A stretch of 64,000 bases of DNA from Bacillus suaedaesalsae (lineage in GTDB: Bacteria; Bacillota; Bacilli; Bacillales; SA4), in contig NZ_JAFELM010000039.1 in NCBI RefSeq assembly GCF_016890225.1, forward strand, positions 105,098-169,097, given 5' to 3'. The position numbers and the translations under genes were made by a program. Shown piece after piece: positions 25,806 through 34,388 of the stretch (the first letter of the stretch is position 1; every line of letters starts with the position of its first letter). Under the pieces are notes generated by a model, which was not told the DNA's origin, ran no database searches, and was given only the letters and a program-made list of their open reading frames with translations.

Positions 25806-28800
25806 TTATCTTACTTTTATATAGGTTTGTTCACTTTCATTTTTAGATGCATCGGTAGACGACACGCCTAGTGTAACCCCTCTTTTTTGCCTTGAGATTT
25901 TCAATTTATATTTCCCATATCGATCAGCTTTTGCAGTACCTAGTATTGTAGTTCCTCTTTTAACCTTCACAGTACTGTAGGCTTCTGCTTTCCCTGTAAC
26001 ATAATAGGATTTTGAATAAACAGCGTTTACTTTAGGCGCTCCTGGTGCAATACCGTCAAGAACTGTTATATACGTTGTACTACTTTTGTTCCCGGAGAGA
26101 TCAGTTGCATTTGCAGTTAGTTTAACTCCCACTTTCTGTACAGGAATTCTAATTGAGAATGTTCCTTTTGAAGTTGATGTACCATACCCTATTATTCTAG
26201 TACCACTGTATAATCTTACAATAGAACCTGGTTCTGCTTTACCAGAAGCCGTCGTTGTATTATTTTTTACAGCATTAAACATTGGTTTATTTGGTGCAGT
26301 AATATCTACAACCTTTATTGTAGTTACTTTACTGCTATTGCCTGCTTTATCGATAGCCTTTATCGTAAGGATCGTTCCAGCTTTTTGAATAGGTATAGTT
26401 AGCTTATATGCACCGTTTGAAGTACCGTAACCAATTTGCCTACTGCCGACATACACTCTAACTACGGCACCTACTTCAGCTTTCCCACTAATCTCCTTAG
26501 ATTGATCCGTGACTTTATTAACTTGAGGTGCTCCTGGTGCAATAACATCTTTTACAATCAGGGTTACTGGTTTGCTACTATTACCGTAGTTATCTTTACT
26601 GATAATAGTAAGCATTGCGCCTTCCTTCTGAACTGGTATTGTAATAGAGAATGGTAGTCCCGCTGACACAGTCTTGTTAAAAAGTTGGGACCCTATTTTT
26701 ACCTCTACAGATCCTGTCTCACTTGAGACTCCAGTAACTGTTGTCGTAAGATTGGTGACAGAGTTTACAGTAACTATTGGTGGTGTCGCGTCCTTAACTT
26801 TTATTATCTTTACTAAGCTTATATTACCTGCTTGATCTTCTGCGTAAAATTTTAATTCTACATGTGCCGTTATCATTGGAATATCTGCACTAAATTCACC
26901 TTGATCATTAGCATTTACCTTTGCAATAACTTCCTCATTCAAACTAAATACTACATATGAGAGAGGCTCGGCCGTTCCACTTACTAATCTCGTTTGGTCT
27001 GTAATGGTTGTCGCAATGTTTGGTATTTCTGGTGCAGTTTTATCAACTACAGTCACTATAGTTGGTTCGCCCTCTTGATTTCTTTCGTTTAATGTAACTA
27101 CCGTTAGTTTTGTACCGACTGGTTGTTTTTGTATCGCAATGTTAAAGCTACCTTCTGATGTTGATATTCCTTCATTTACAAGGATTGTTTCCTTATAAAT
27201 TTCCACTTTTTTATTAGGGCTCGTTTTCCCAGTAATATAATTAGACTGGTCTGAGATTGTATCTACTTCTGGTGCACCGATCTTTACTAACGGCATTACC
27301 TCCGTTATGAACGGATCACTACTATTTCTTGAAGAATCAGTGGCTATAATTTTAATTTTGTTCCCTGCAACAAGGCCTGTTACTGAATAAGAAAAATGGC
27401 CTTGGCTGTTTGCTTGAAGTTTTTCGCTTGTTTCTTCATTAACATACAACTCAAGAATTGCATTAGGCTCAGTTTTCCCTTCAATTACCGTATCTCCTTC
27501 ATAAATCGTCGATACTTGCTCAATAATAGGTGAAACGTAATCAGCAACCCTTTGCTCTACTTTTGTCGTATTCCCACTTGAATCTGTAGCTTCAATTTTT
27601 AGCCACGTACCCGCTTCCTGTCGGGGGATAGGTATGGAATAATAACCATAGTTATCTGTCTTACCGCTAGTAATTATAGTACCTGTGCTATTGTAGATAT
27701 ATATTGTAACGTCAGTTTCCGATCTTCCCGTGTAAAAAACATCAGCATTTGAGAATGCTCTTGGTGATATCGTTGGCTGTTTAATATCTATTACTTCTAA
27801 GAGTACACTTTCACTACGGTTGCCTTCAGTGTCTACTGCCGTAACTTCCACAATATCTCCTTTTTGTGTGTTAAAAAAGGTAACTGTAAATCGCCCGTTG
27901 CTGTCACTTAGTGAATCACCAATAGACAGATTATTTACTCTCACTTGTAGATTCGTATTAGGCTCAGTAATACCAGTAACAAAATCTTGGTTATAGTTTA
28001 ATTTTACTTCTGTCAGACTAGGAGCCTCCGACTCTTGTTTTTCTTTTACAATAACAGTTGTAGGGTCTGTCTTTTGATTTTCAAATGTACTGTACACAGT
28101 AAGTAGATTTTGATCATCTTGTTGAGAAATATTAATTTCAAACTCACCAGTAGCAGATGAAGTTCCAGTTCCAATGATGTGGTTATCCTGTTCAACTACT
28201 ACTTGTGTCTCGGGTTTCGTTAAACCTTCTATAACAGTCGATCCCGGTTTGACTGGGTATACAATTGGTTTTGCATTCCAAAAAGAAGGTTGAACTGTGT
28301 AATACTTAGGTTCACTAGTTTTATTAGAAGTATAGGAGAATAACTCTAATACAGTGCCCTTTAATTGTCTTGGAACGTAAAACGTAAACCTTCCTTTATT
28401 AACAGTCGTTTCGTGCCAAACGACATTACCTGATATTGACTTTGTTTTTAATACTACTTTTGTAGCATTTGGTGCTGTTCCTTTAAACGTAGTACCTTCA
28501 TATGCAGTGTCTCCCTCAAGTTGAGGAGTCTCTAATGTTGGTAATGCATAAACAGTTGGAAAAGCAGATGTTGCAATTGGGCTAACCTCAGTATTAGTTG
28601 ATAAACCCATAGAGTCGTATATCATTCCATTTATTTTTGCTAGGATGGAAGTGTCCCAGTAGTTGTTTGCTACATTTATAGGTGAATTATTATCACCTGT
28701 TAGATACAAATGAATATGGTCATTGTAGAAGTTGTTATTTTGTATCACTAAGTTGTTCGGTTCTGTGCAATTATAAGTGTAGCATGAGACCTCTATGTCT

Positions 28801-29384
28801 CTACTCTCATGATTATAAAATGTATTCCCTTGAATAAAAACTTTCTCTGTTACGATACCAGTTACATGTAATCTTCCTTCATTATGAAATAAGTTTTGAG
28901 AAATGATTGCATCCACATTCGTACCAGAGAGTTGAATACTTCCATATGCAAACTTACTGTTCTTCATGGAGAAGGTAGAATTTCTATTAAATACTCCTGC
29001 AATACCTGTTTTTCTCCAGTCTGCAAAATTAATAGATACTGTTCCTCCAGCTTGACCATTAAGATAAACATCCTCTAAGACGACTAATTCTTCCTGAGAT
29101 CCTTGTATATCTAGATTACCTTGTACAGTAAGTTGCTTTACATTACCTAGAATCTCTACCCCCGGTTCAACACGCAAAGTTGCACCAGATTCAATCGTCA
29201 CATTGTTCTTCATCGAATACGGTGAATTACTTTTTACTAGCGTCAAATCTTCGGTAATCGTGGATGGAATTTCAGTTGGTGTTATAACTGTAGTTGCAGA
29301 AGCTGATATTGTCGTGAATGGTATAGAAGTAAACAGAAGAAAACAAGAAAGCAATAATGAAGTGCTTCGTTTAAATAGTTTCAT
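25806..29384 (-). CDS. Secreted beta-helix and Ig-like repeat protein
   Basis: A 1192-aa exported protein. Signal peptide at 1-30 (LLLSCFLLFTSIPFTTISASA). Residues about 40-280 look like a right-handed parallel beta-helix, with repeated short strands and Asn turns (VTIESGATLRVEPGVEI, NNLVIQNNNFYN). From about 290 to the end there are 11 Ig-like repeats of ~82 aa, each with a pattern like VTDQSKEISGKAEVGAVVRVY and closing in xxATDxxGNxS. No sortase signal, SLH, LysM or enzymatic C-terminal domain is visible. It is probably a released or loosely wall-bound adhesin or polysaccharide-binding protein. Single gene. Confidence 0.85.
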   Translation of the reverse strand: MKLFKRSTSLLLSCFLLFTSIPFTTISASATTVITPTEIPSTITEDLTLVKSNSPYSMKNNVTIESGATLRVEPGVEILGNVKQLTVQGNLDIQGSQEELVVLEDVYLNGQAGGTVSINFADWRKTGIAGVFNRNSTFSMKNSKFAYGSIQLSGTNVDAIISQNLFHNEGRLHVTGIVTEKVFIQGNTFYNHESRDIEVSCYTYNCTEPNNLVIQNNNFYNDHIHLYLTGDNNSPINVANNYWDTSILAKINGMIYDSMGLSTNTEVSPIATSAFPTVYALPTLETPQLEGDTAYEGTTFKGTAPNATKVVLKTKSISGNVVWHETTVNKGRFTFYVPRQLKGTVLELFSYTSNKTSEPKYYTVQPSFWNAKPIVYPVKPGSTVIEGLTKPETQVVVEQDNHIIGTGTSSATGEFEINISQQDDQNLLTVYSTFENQKTDPTTVIVKEKQESEAPSLTEVKLNYNQDFVTGITEPNTNLQVRVNNLSIGDSLSDSNGRFTVTFFNTQKGDIVEVTAVDTEGNRSESVLLEVIDIKQPTISPRAFSNADVFYTGRSETDVTIYIYNSTGTIITSGKTDNYGYYSIPIPRQEAGTWLKIEATDSSGNTTKVEQRVADYVSPIIEQVSTIYEGDTVIEGKTEPNAILELYVNEETSEKLQANSQGHFSYSVTGLVAGNKIKIIATDSSRNSSDPFITEVMPLVKIGAPEVDTISDQSNYITGKTSPNKKVEIYKETILVNEGISTSEGSFNIAIQKQPVGTKLTVVTLNERNQEGEPTIVTVVDKTAPEIPNIATTITDQTRLVSGTAEPLSYVVFSLNEEVIAKVNANDQGEFSADIPMITAHVELKFYAEDQAGNISLVKIIKVKDATPPIVTVNSVTNLTTTVTGVSSETGSVEVKIGSQLFNKTVSAGLPFSITIPVQKEGAMLTIISKDNYGNSSKPVTLIVKDVIAPGAPQVNKVTDQSKEISGKAEVGAVVRVYVGSRQIGYGTSNGAYKLTIPIQKAGTILTIKAIDKAGNSSKVTTIKVVDITAPNKPMFNAVKNNTTTASGKAEPGSIVRLYSGTRIIGYGTSTSKGTFSIRIPVQKVGVKLTANATDLSGNKSSTTYITVLDGIAPGAPKVNAVYSKSYYVTGKAEAYSTVKVKRGTTILGTAKADRYGKYKLKISRQKRGVTLGVSSTDASKNESEQTYIKVR

Positions 29385-29502
29385 ATTATGTCTCCATTTT
29401 TTTAATAGTTATAGATATATAATAATGGATGTTCGCATTTTTGAGGAAGTACTATTTATTACAAAATTACGGAAGTTTTTGACAAATGCAAACACCAATA
29501 AG

Positions 29503-29536
29503 AAAAGATGTTCACGCATACGTGAGACATCTTTTT
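29503..29536 (-). terminator. Terminator of the nitroreductase-like gene
   Basis: AAGATGT.CACG, CATA loop, CGTG..ACATCTT with T-rich flanks on both strands. It lies downstream of the minus-strand gene at 29664-30530. Confidence 0.7.
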
Positions 29537-29595
29537 GTGTGAAACATTGCTTTGTGAAACAAGAAAAACCGGGTGGTGCCTGGCACTTGTCGACA
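29537..29595 (+). repeat. Interspersed repeat, copy A
   Basis: GTGTGAAACAT..TTTGTGAAACAAGAAAAACCGGGTGGTGCCTGGCACTTGTCGA-type unit of ~55 bp (written here as a pattern: two GTGAAACA boxes, AAGAAAA, then TGCCTGGCAC and TGTCGA). Copies B (32292) and C (40178) are nearly identical and in the same orientation. A more decayed unit follows at about 29601-29642. Confidence 0.8.
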
Positions 29596-29663
29596 CAATC
29601 GTTACGAAACAAGGAAAACCTATTGATGCCTCGCACCACTAGGTTGATATGTCCTTTTAGCAA

Positions 29664-30530
29664 TCAACTGTCTATTTTCCAACTAACAATATACTCCACA
29701 TTCTCATTCGGGACCGGTTTTGTTTGCTCCTCAATTTTCCAATCTCCGCTAATATTTAACTCCTGACATGCCAATTCAAACTGGCACATCGCAATGCCCA
29801 TGTCTAGCAATTGCATGTCATATCCAAGGCTACTGCTATAATTCGGTGTATGCTCTATATAAAAGTGACATTGTTTGCGGTCTTCTGAAAGTACTAATCT
29901 CCATGGTTGTTTGTTTGAGGCCGATGGACCAATTCTGACCATTTCAATTGGGGTCTCGAGGATTCCTGCCTTTTCTTTTGTTAAAGGTATCTGAAAGTTA
30001 CCGTCATAGAAAAGCTTTTCCCATGGTTTTTTATTATCTGCTTTTACGACATATCGAAGGGCTATGTCAAACATTCTTCCTTTTTCTTTTGGATATCCGA
30101 TTGGGGTAATACAAGGGATAAATTCATCTATACCAAGAGATATTTCCTTCTCAAAGGACGTTCGATTAAAAGTACCTCCCATCCAGCACGTTCCGATGTC
30201 TAGACCTGTAACATATAAAACAAGCTTATGGAAGATGTATGCGTACTCGACAAGTGAATACTTATTATTTTGAGTAATGCCCACAAGATAACTACTCGGA
30301 TTCTTGATAAAACCATAGGTACCTAACTTAATTCCTTGATCTGTAACATTTTTTGTCACCGGTATCCACTCGATTTTCCCATTTCCTCCAAAGGGACCAA
30401 TTAGGTTTTGAGGGTTGTTTATGTATTCACGTATTTGGGAGACATCGCTATGTTCTAATGCTCTTTCTTCAAATGTACGTATTGATTTACGTTTTCTCAT
30501 TGTATCTATCATAGATTGTGTAGTTGTCAT
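29664..30530 (-). CDS. Nitroreductase-family protein
   Basis: About 288 aa. It begins MIDTMRKRKSIRTFEERAL, the FMN-binding start of nitroreductases, and carries NRTSFEKEISLGIDEFIPCITPIGYPKEK and IGPSASNKQPWRLV. It is a long two-half form, as seen in the nitroreductase-related group with duplicated subdomains. It likely binds FMN and reduces an unknown substrate. ATG at 30530 is preferred because GGAG lies 9 bp ahead; the track start at 30566 is less well supported. Single gene. Confidence 0.75.
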   Translation of the reverse strand: MTTTQSMIDTMRKRKSIRTFEERALEHSDVSQIREYINNPQNLIGPFGGNGKIEWIPVTKNVTDQGIKLGTYGFIKNPSSYLVGITQNNKYSLVEYAYIFHKLVLYVTGLDIGTCWMGGTFNRTSFEKEISLGIDEFIPCITPIGYPKEKGRMFDIALRYVVKADNKKPWEKLFYDGNFQIPLTKEKAGILETPIEMVRIGPSASNKQPWRLVLSEDRKQCHFYIEHTPNYSSSLGYDMQLLDMGIAMCQFELACQELNISGDWKIEEQTKPVPNENVEYIVSWKIDS

Positions 30531-30704
30531 ATGATCACTCTCCATACAAGGCTGGTTATTTCCCATCCTAATTTTATAATAGAATAAAGAATTTAGCCTA
30601 ATTTATGATTAGGACTCCTAGGGGGTAAAGTGATTCCCATTAGATATACAAGAGTAACAGTATTGTATTCTAGCACCTTTGCATTTACTATTTATAACAT
30701 AGTA

Positions 30705-30805
30705 GATTTCTAGAGAAAGTGAAATGGATTGATAGCCAACTTTCCACGTATCTTCAAAACTAGCAAATGGGTTCAAACTATTACTTTATCATGCAAAGGA
30801 TGAAA
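30705..30805 (+). pseudogene. Remnant of the 24694-25362 gene
   Basis: From AAATGGATTGATA to GCAAATGGGTTCAAACTATTACT, this stretch aligns with the 3' end of the gene at 24694-25362 (AAATGGATCGATA ... GTAAATGGGTTGAAACCATTACT). It sits at the same place relative to the downstream paralogue. Reading frame is lost. It shows that the two-gene unit was duplicated and then mostly deleted here. Confidence 0.7.
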
Positions 30806-30808
30806 TGT

Positions 30809-31216
30809 ATGAAAATGACTCAAAAACACTTTACACCCGAATTACGTTCAAAGATCGAACATTTAGAAACTGAGCTAAATAAGCTTCTTATTGAATTATT
30901 TAATAAGCATGAAAGTAACTTTTTAAATAAAGGACTTAAATTAGAAGTTAGTTTGGAAAAAGAGGGAGAAGACTATTTTGAACCTGGCTATCATTCATCA
31001 GCAGCACTCGGTGTATCTGAAGAGACTGTTGATTTAATTGATTTACATGTTATTCCTATATGGAAGTGTGAACTGTCATTACTAGGTATTCCTGTTTCAA
31101 AGAAAGTAGTAGGTAGTAAAATTACCGGTGAACTTCTAGATGAATCCATTCAGGAAGTGAAACAGGAAATCAATGAGTATTTAAAAGAGATGTTAGAGAT
31201 GGATTATAATAAATAA
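30809..31216 (+). CDS. Hypothetical protein, intact copy of the 25367 family
   Basis: A 135-aa acidic protein. Helical N-terminus (LRSKIEHLETELNKLLIELF), beta middle (PGYHSSAALG, DLHVIPIWKCELSLLG), helical C-terminus (EVKQEINEYLKEML). ATG at 30809 follows AAAGGATG; the paralogous start corresponds. Function unknown; the local duplication and the SUKH-like neighbour suggest an immunity or antitoxin role, which is inference. Confidence 0.65.
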   Translation: MKMTQKHFTPELRSKIEHLETELNKLLIELFNKHESNFLNKGLKLEVSLEKEGEDYFEPGYHSSAALGVSEETVDLIDLHVIPIWKCELSLLGIPVSKKVVGSKITGELLDESIQEVKQEINEYLKEMLEMDYNK

Positions 31217-31249
31217 TATACAAAAACCTTAAGGATTTAGACAAAATAA

Positions 31250-31366
31250 AACTATCCCATCAGACTGATTGAAAACGGCTTTCGAAGCCGAATCCTTGTG
31301 AGGATCGGAGTTACCATAGACGTTAATGACTACCGGAGCAAAGGGAGCAACAAAGAAAGCAAGTAA
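31250..31366 (+). pseudogene. Coding-like remnant upstream of the SUKH-like gene
   Basis: A 38-codon open stretch reads NYPIRLIENGFRSRILVRIG...DVNDYRSKGSNKESK then stop, directly before the 31407 gene. There is no start codon with a ribosome site. The same DNA holds two short stems (CGGCTT/AAGCCG and ATCCT/AGGAT), so it might be structured RNA instead. A toxin C-terminal remnant before its immunity gene is one reading, but it is weak. Confidence 0.3.
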
Positions 31367-31406
31367 TAGTCGTATTAAATATTTTGCCGTTATGGAGTGA
31401 AGGGAA

Positions 31407-32246
31407 ATGCAATTCGTAGGAAAGTATAAACAATTACCTCAGATCTTTAAGAGGTTGTTAAGATTAGAGAAAGCACTTCTAAAGGAAGGATATTCATTAG
31501 ATCAAGAACTTAGCCTTGTACTTCAGACTGACTATTTTTATTATGATATAACACCATATGATGTCATTACTTTTGCAAGCACTGGATGTGATGGTATTCA
31601 TTTTGGTTTATTAACTGATTTTGGGTCGGTTTCTAATCTTGAAGAAGCATTTGTCGTCTCGATTTGCCCAATGGATTTTGATAATCCTATTAAAATCGTT
31701 GCACGGAATCTAAAAGAGTTTATTAGTCTCGTATGTACATTAAGAGGTGCTGTTACAATTTCAAACCTTCATTTTTTAGAAAACAGAGAACAATACCTTA
31801 ATTTAATCGAGGAAATAAAAATAGAACAATTGGAAGAACCTGAATATGCCCAGAGAGCTAATTATGTAATAGAGAAATTACTGGCAACTATTTCGTTGGA
31901 CATAATTGAGGATGTATATGAGTACGTAGAGAAAAGAGTACCTCATGTAAGAGAGAAACAAACAGTATTGCCAACTCTTGATGGAATTGGTATCCCTTTA
32001 TTAAAAACTGTAAGTAACAAAGTTACAAACCGTTTTGAAGTATATACTGATACTGAAATTGAGCTTGATGATATTCGTACTTTCCTTGAAACTGCATCGT
32101 ACGAAAGTAAGCTCGCCTTCATACGAGATGCTCAATTTACCTATCAAATCACTAATAACCTTGAAATTCGGCAATTAGTAATCAAAGAAATGATGAGCAT
32201 GGAACTCTATGATGAAGTAGACCGATTAAAATACATTTATGATTAA
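31407..32246 (+). CDS. SUKH/SMI1-KNR4-like immunity-type protein
   Basis: A 279-aa cytoplasmic protein. Its middle has ITFASTGCDGIHFGLLTDFG, then VVSICPMDFDNPIKIVARNLKEFI, a pattern of the SUKH superfamily, which includes many immunity proteins of polymorphic toxins. A helical C-terminal extension follows. ATG is preceded by GGAGTGAAGGG. No intact toxin gene is seen nearby, so it would be an orphan immunity gene. The superfamily call is by pattern and moderate in strength. Confidence 0.62.
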   Translation: MQFVGKYKQLPQIFKRLLRLEKALLKEGYSLDQELSLVLQTDYFYYDITPYDVITFASTGCDGIHFGLLTDFGSVSNLEEAFVVSICPMDFDNPIKIVARNLKEFISLVCTLRGAVTISNLHFLENREQYLNLIEEIKIEQLEEPEYAQRANYVIEKLLATISLDIIEDVYEYVEKRVPHVREKQTVLPTLDGIGIPLLKTVSNKVTNRFEVYTDTEIELDDIRTFLETASYESKLAFIRDAQFTYQITNNLEIRQLVIKEMMSMELYDEVDRLKYIYD

Positions 32247-32247
32247 T

Positions 32248-32282
32248 AAAGGAGGATACCGTGACGAGGTATCCTCCTTTTA
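32248..32282 (+). terminator. Terminator of the SUKH-like gene
   Basis: AAAGGAGGATACC, loop, GGTATCCTCCTTTT. Confidence 0.85.
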
Positions 32283-32291
32283 CTATGTTCC

Positions 32292-32346
32292 GTGAAACAT
32301 TTGTTTGTGAAACAAGAAAATCCGGGTGGTGCCTGGCACTTGTCGA
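32292..32346 (+). repeat. Interspersed repeat, copy B
   Basis: Nearly identical to copies A and C, with the two GTGAAACA boxes, AAGAAAATCC, TGCCTGGCAC and TGTCGA. It lies just after a terminator. Confidence 0.8.
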
Positions 32347-32448
32347 TAGTTGTCTAAATTTTCAAATATTTTACAGAGGTTTATCTCTTTATCTCATTGA
32401 ATATATATTCTTGTAGTACAAATTTATAGAAAGAAAGGATGAAGTGAT

Positions 32449-33930
32449 TTGAGAAAAGGCTTTTTAGTGTTTTTAGGTGTTTTACTAGCATTATCTTCTT
32501 TTAGTTTTAGTGCATTTGCTACACAACAAGAATCTACTGCTTCTCCGCAATCTTTTTTAGTAGTATTTAAGTCTGATAGTAGTTTGCCTTCAAACTATGA
32601 ATCAATTATTGAGAAAGCAGGAGGAAAGGTTACATACGAGGTTTCCGAAATTGGAACTGTTGAAGCTACAACTAGTAACCCGACTGCATTTATTAAGTCA
32701 TTAGTAAAGAATACTCAAGTTGCAAGCTTAGCACCTGCACTTGAAGTTAGTCTTGATCTTCCAGAAGTGGATGCTTCTGACGTTGAACAAGGTGATGTAG
32801 CTCCTGTTCCTGCTGATGAAAGTATTTGGGAAGCAGGTTGGCAATGGGATATCGAGAGAGTGACGAATCAAGGTGCTAGTCACGAGATCTCAAGTGGTAG
32901 CAAGGATGTTGTTGTTGGAATTATTGACTCTGGTATCGATTTCGATCACCCAGATTTAAAGAACAACATCGTACCTGGATCCAAGACATTTGTCCCTGGT
33001 ACAACGGATGCATGGGATTTCAACAGCCATGGTACACACGTTGCGGGTACAATCGGGGCAAATGGTCGTATTAAAGGAATTGCTCCTGAAGTAGGGTTAC
33101 GTTCATACCGAGTATTCGGAGCAACTGGCGGTGCCCAACAAATTTGGATTACAGATGCCATTATTGCTGCGGCTAATGATGGTGTAGATGTTATCAATAT
33201 GAGTCTTGGTGGTACTCGTGTTATTGGTCAATGGTATTACACAGATCCAGCGACTGGTGAGAAGATCCGTTTAGGTAATGATGCGGCTGACATGGTAGCT
33301 TATAATCGTGCAATTCGTTATGCAACAAACAAGGGTGTTACAGTTGTAGCATCTGCAGGTAACGATGGTCAAGATTTAAGTAACCCAGCTAAATTAGCAG
33401 ATTGGTATAACGCTACTTTAGATGCTAGTCCTTCAACTGCTATGTATGATGTACAAGGTGCAGCGTTTAAGGTCCCTGCACAAACTCCAGGTGTCATTAC
33501 GGTTTCGGCCCTTGGTGGAGGATTCGGAACTGAAGATCGCTTAGCATTCTATTCAAATTATGGAAATGGAAACATCGACGTATCGGCTCCTGGTGGAGAT
33601 CTGGGTCCAGACTACAATGGAACTCGTGTACCTGGTGATTACAAGTGGCTAGTACTAAGTGCAGTTCCAACTTATTTAAATTCACCGACTGGTGTAGCGA
33701 TGTTTGGAACTCAAGGTTATGGTTGGAAAGGTGGAACATCAATGGCTTCACCACAGGTTGCTGGTGTAGCTGCTGCCTATATTGCAAAAGTATATGAGGA
33801 AACAGGTAAGAAGCCGTCTCCAAGCCAAGTACAAACACACCTACAGCAAACAGCTGAAGATGCAGGAAAGAACGGTTATGATCCAATCTTCGGTCATGGT
33901 GTAATCAATGCATACAATGCAGTAAAGTAA
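32449..33930 (+). CDS. Secreted subtilisin-family serine protease
   Basis: A 493-aa S8 protease. Signal peptide (FLVFLGVLLALSSFSFSAFA), an inhibitor-I9-like propeptide to about residue 115, then the catalytic domain. Triad: Asp in IIDSGIDFDHPDL, His in NSHGTHVAGTI, Ser in GGTSMASPQVAG; oxyanion Asn in VVASAGNDG. The TTG start follows AAAGGATGAAG. The enzyme should be extracellular and self-processing. Single gene with a promoter region that also holds repeat copy B. Confidence 0.93.
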   Translation: MRKGFLVFLGVLLALSSFSFSAFATQQESTASPQSFLVVFKSDSSLPSNYESIIEKAGGKVTYEVSEIGTVEATTSNPTAFIKSLVKNTQVASLAPALEVSLDLPEVDASDVEQGDVAPVPADESIWEAGWQWDIERVTNQGASHEISSGSKDVVVGIIDSGIDFDHPDLKNNIVPGSKTFVPGTTDAWDFNSHGTHVAGTIGANGRIKGIAPEVGLRSYRVFGATGGAQQIWITDAIIAAANDGVDVINMSLGGTRVIGQWYYTDPATGEKIRLGNDAADMVAYNRAIRYATNKGVTVVASAGNDGQDLSNPAKLADWYNATLDASPSTAMYDVQGAAFKVPAQTPGVITVSALGGGFGTEDRLAFYSNYGNGNIDVSAPGGDLGPDYNGTRVPGDYKWLVLSAVPTYLNSPTGVAMFGTQGYGWKGGTSMASPQVAGVAAAYIAKVYEETGKKPSPSQVQTHLQQTAEDAGKNGYDPIFGHGVINAYNAVK

Positions 33931-33939
33931 TAAGGAAAA

Positions 33940-33973
33940 AGAGAAGCTAACATTTAATTAGTTAGCTTCTCTT
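33940..33973. terminator. Bidirectional terminator after the protease gene
   Basis: AGAGAAGCTAAC, loop, GTTAGCTTCTCT. It overlaps the stop of the convergent gene at 33954. Confidence 0.85.
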
Positions 33974-34280
33974 CTTTTATTACTACATTTTGTTCGCTTT
34001 TTTCTTCAATCACTAACTCTAATCCACCAAACTTACTTGCAAATTTATTGTAAATATACGCCACAAGCATACCCATTAATCCATAAATTCCTATCATGAA
34101 CAACGGAAAAACAATATAAGGAACACCAAAAAACAGTAATTCTGTATTACCACTTGCGACACCAACGATTGTAATGATGATACCGATGAGTGCCATCAAA
34201 GCTAATGGGACACTTCCAATAAATAAGATCGTTTTAAACATAGATGTAACGCCAATTTGTTTAATTTCAATTTTTTTCAA
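33954..34280 (-). CDS. Small membrane protein
   Basis: A 108-aa protein with two or three hydrophobic segments (ILFIGSVPLALMALIGIIITIVG, FFGVPYIVFPLFMIGIYGLMGMLVAYIY) and a charged C-terminal tail. The TTG start has AAAGGAG 10 bp upstream. No family recognised. Convergent with the protease gene. Confidence 0.6.
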   Translation of the reverse strand: MKKIEIKQIGVTSMFKTILFIGSVPLALMALIGIIITIVGVASGNTELLFFGVPYIVFPLFMIGIYGLMGMLVAYIYNKFASKFGGLELVIEEKSEQNVVIKEEKLTN

Positions 34281-34347
34281 TGGTATTTTTCTCCTTTAGT
34301 GTTTTCTATCTTTAATATCGGTTTCAAAATGATATTATTTATGACTA

Positions 34348-34384
34348 AATAAGAAAAGGATAGGAGGCTAATTCTCCTATCCTA
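34348..34384 (-). terminator. Terminator of the ribose-type ABC operon
   Basis: AGGATAGGAG, loop, CTCCTATCCT with TTTTCTTATT on the minus strand. Confidence 0.8.
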
Positions 34385-34388
34385 AGAT

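Noticed and set aside
25806..29384. Polymorphic toxin for the nearby immunity-like genes
   Set aside because: The C-terminus is Ig repeats to the end, with no toxin domain, and the gene is on the opposite strand with its own terminator.
31270..31330. Known riboswitch before the SUKH-like gene
   Set aside because: Two short hairpins are visible but the order of conserved motifs does not match any class I know.
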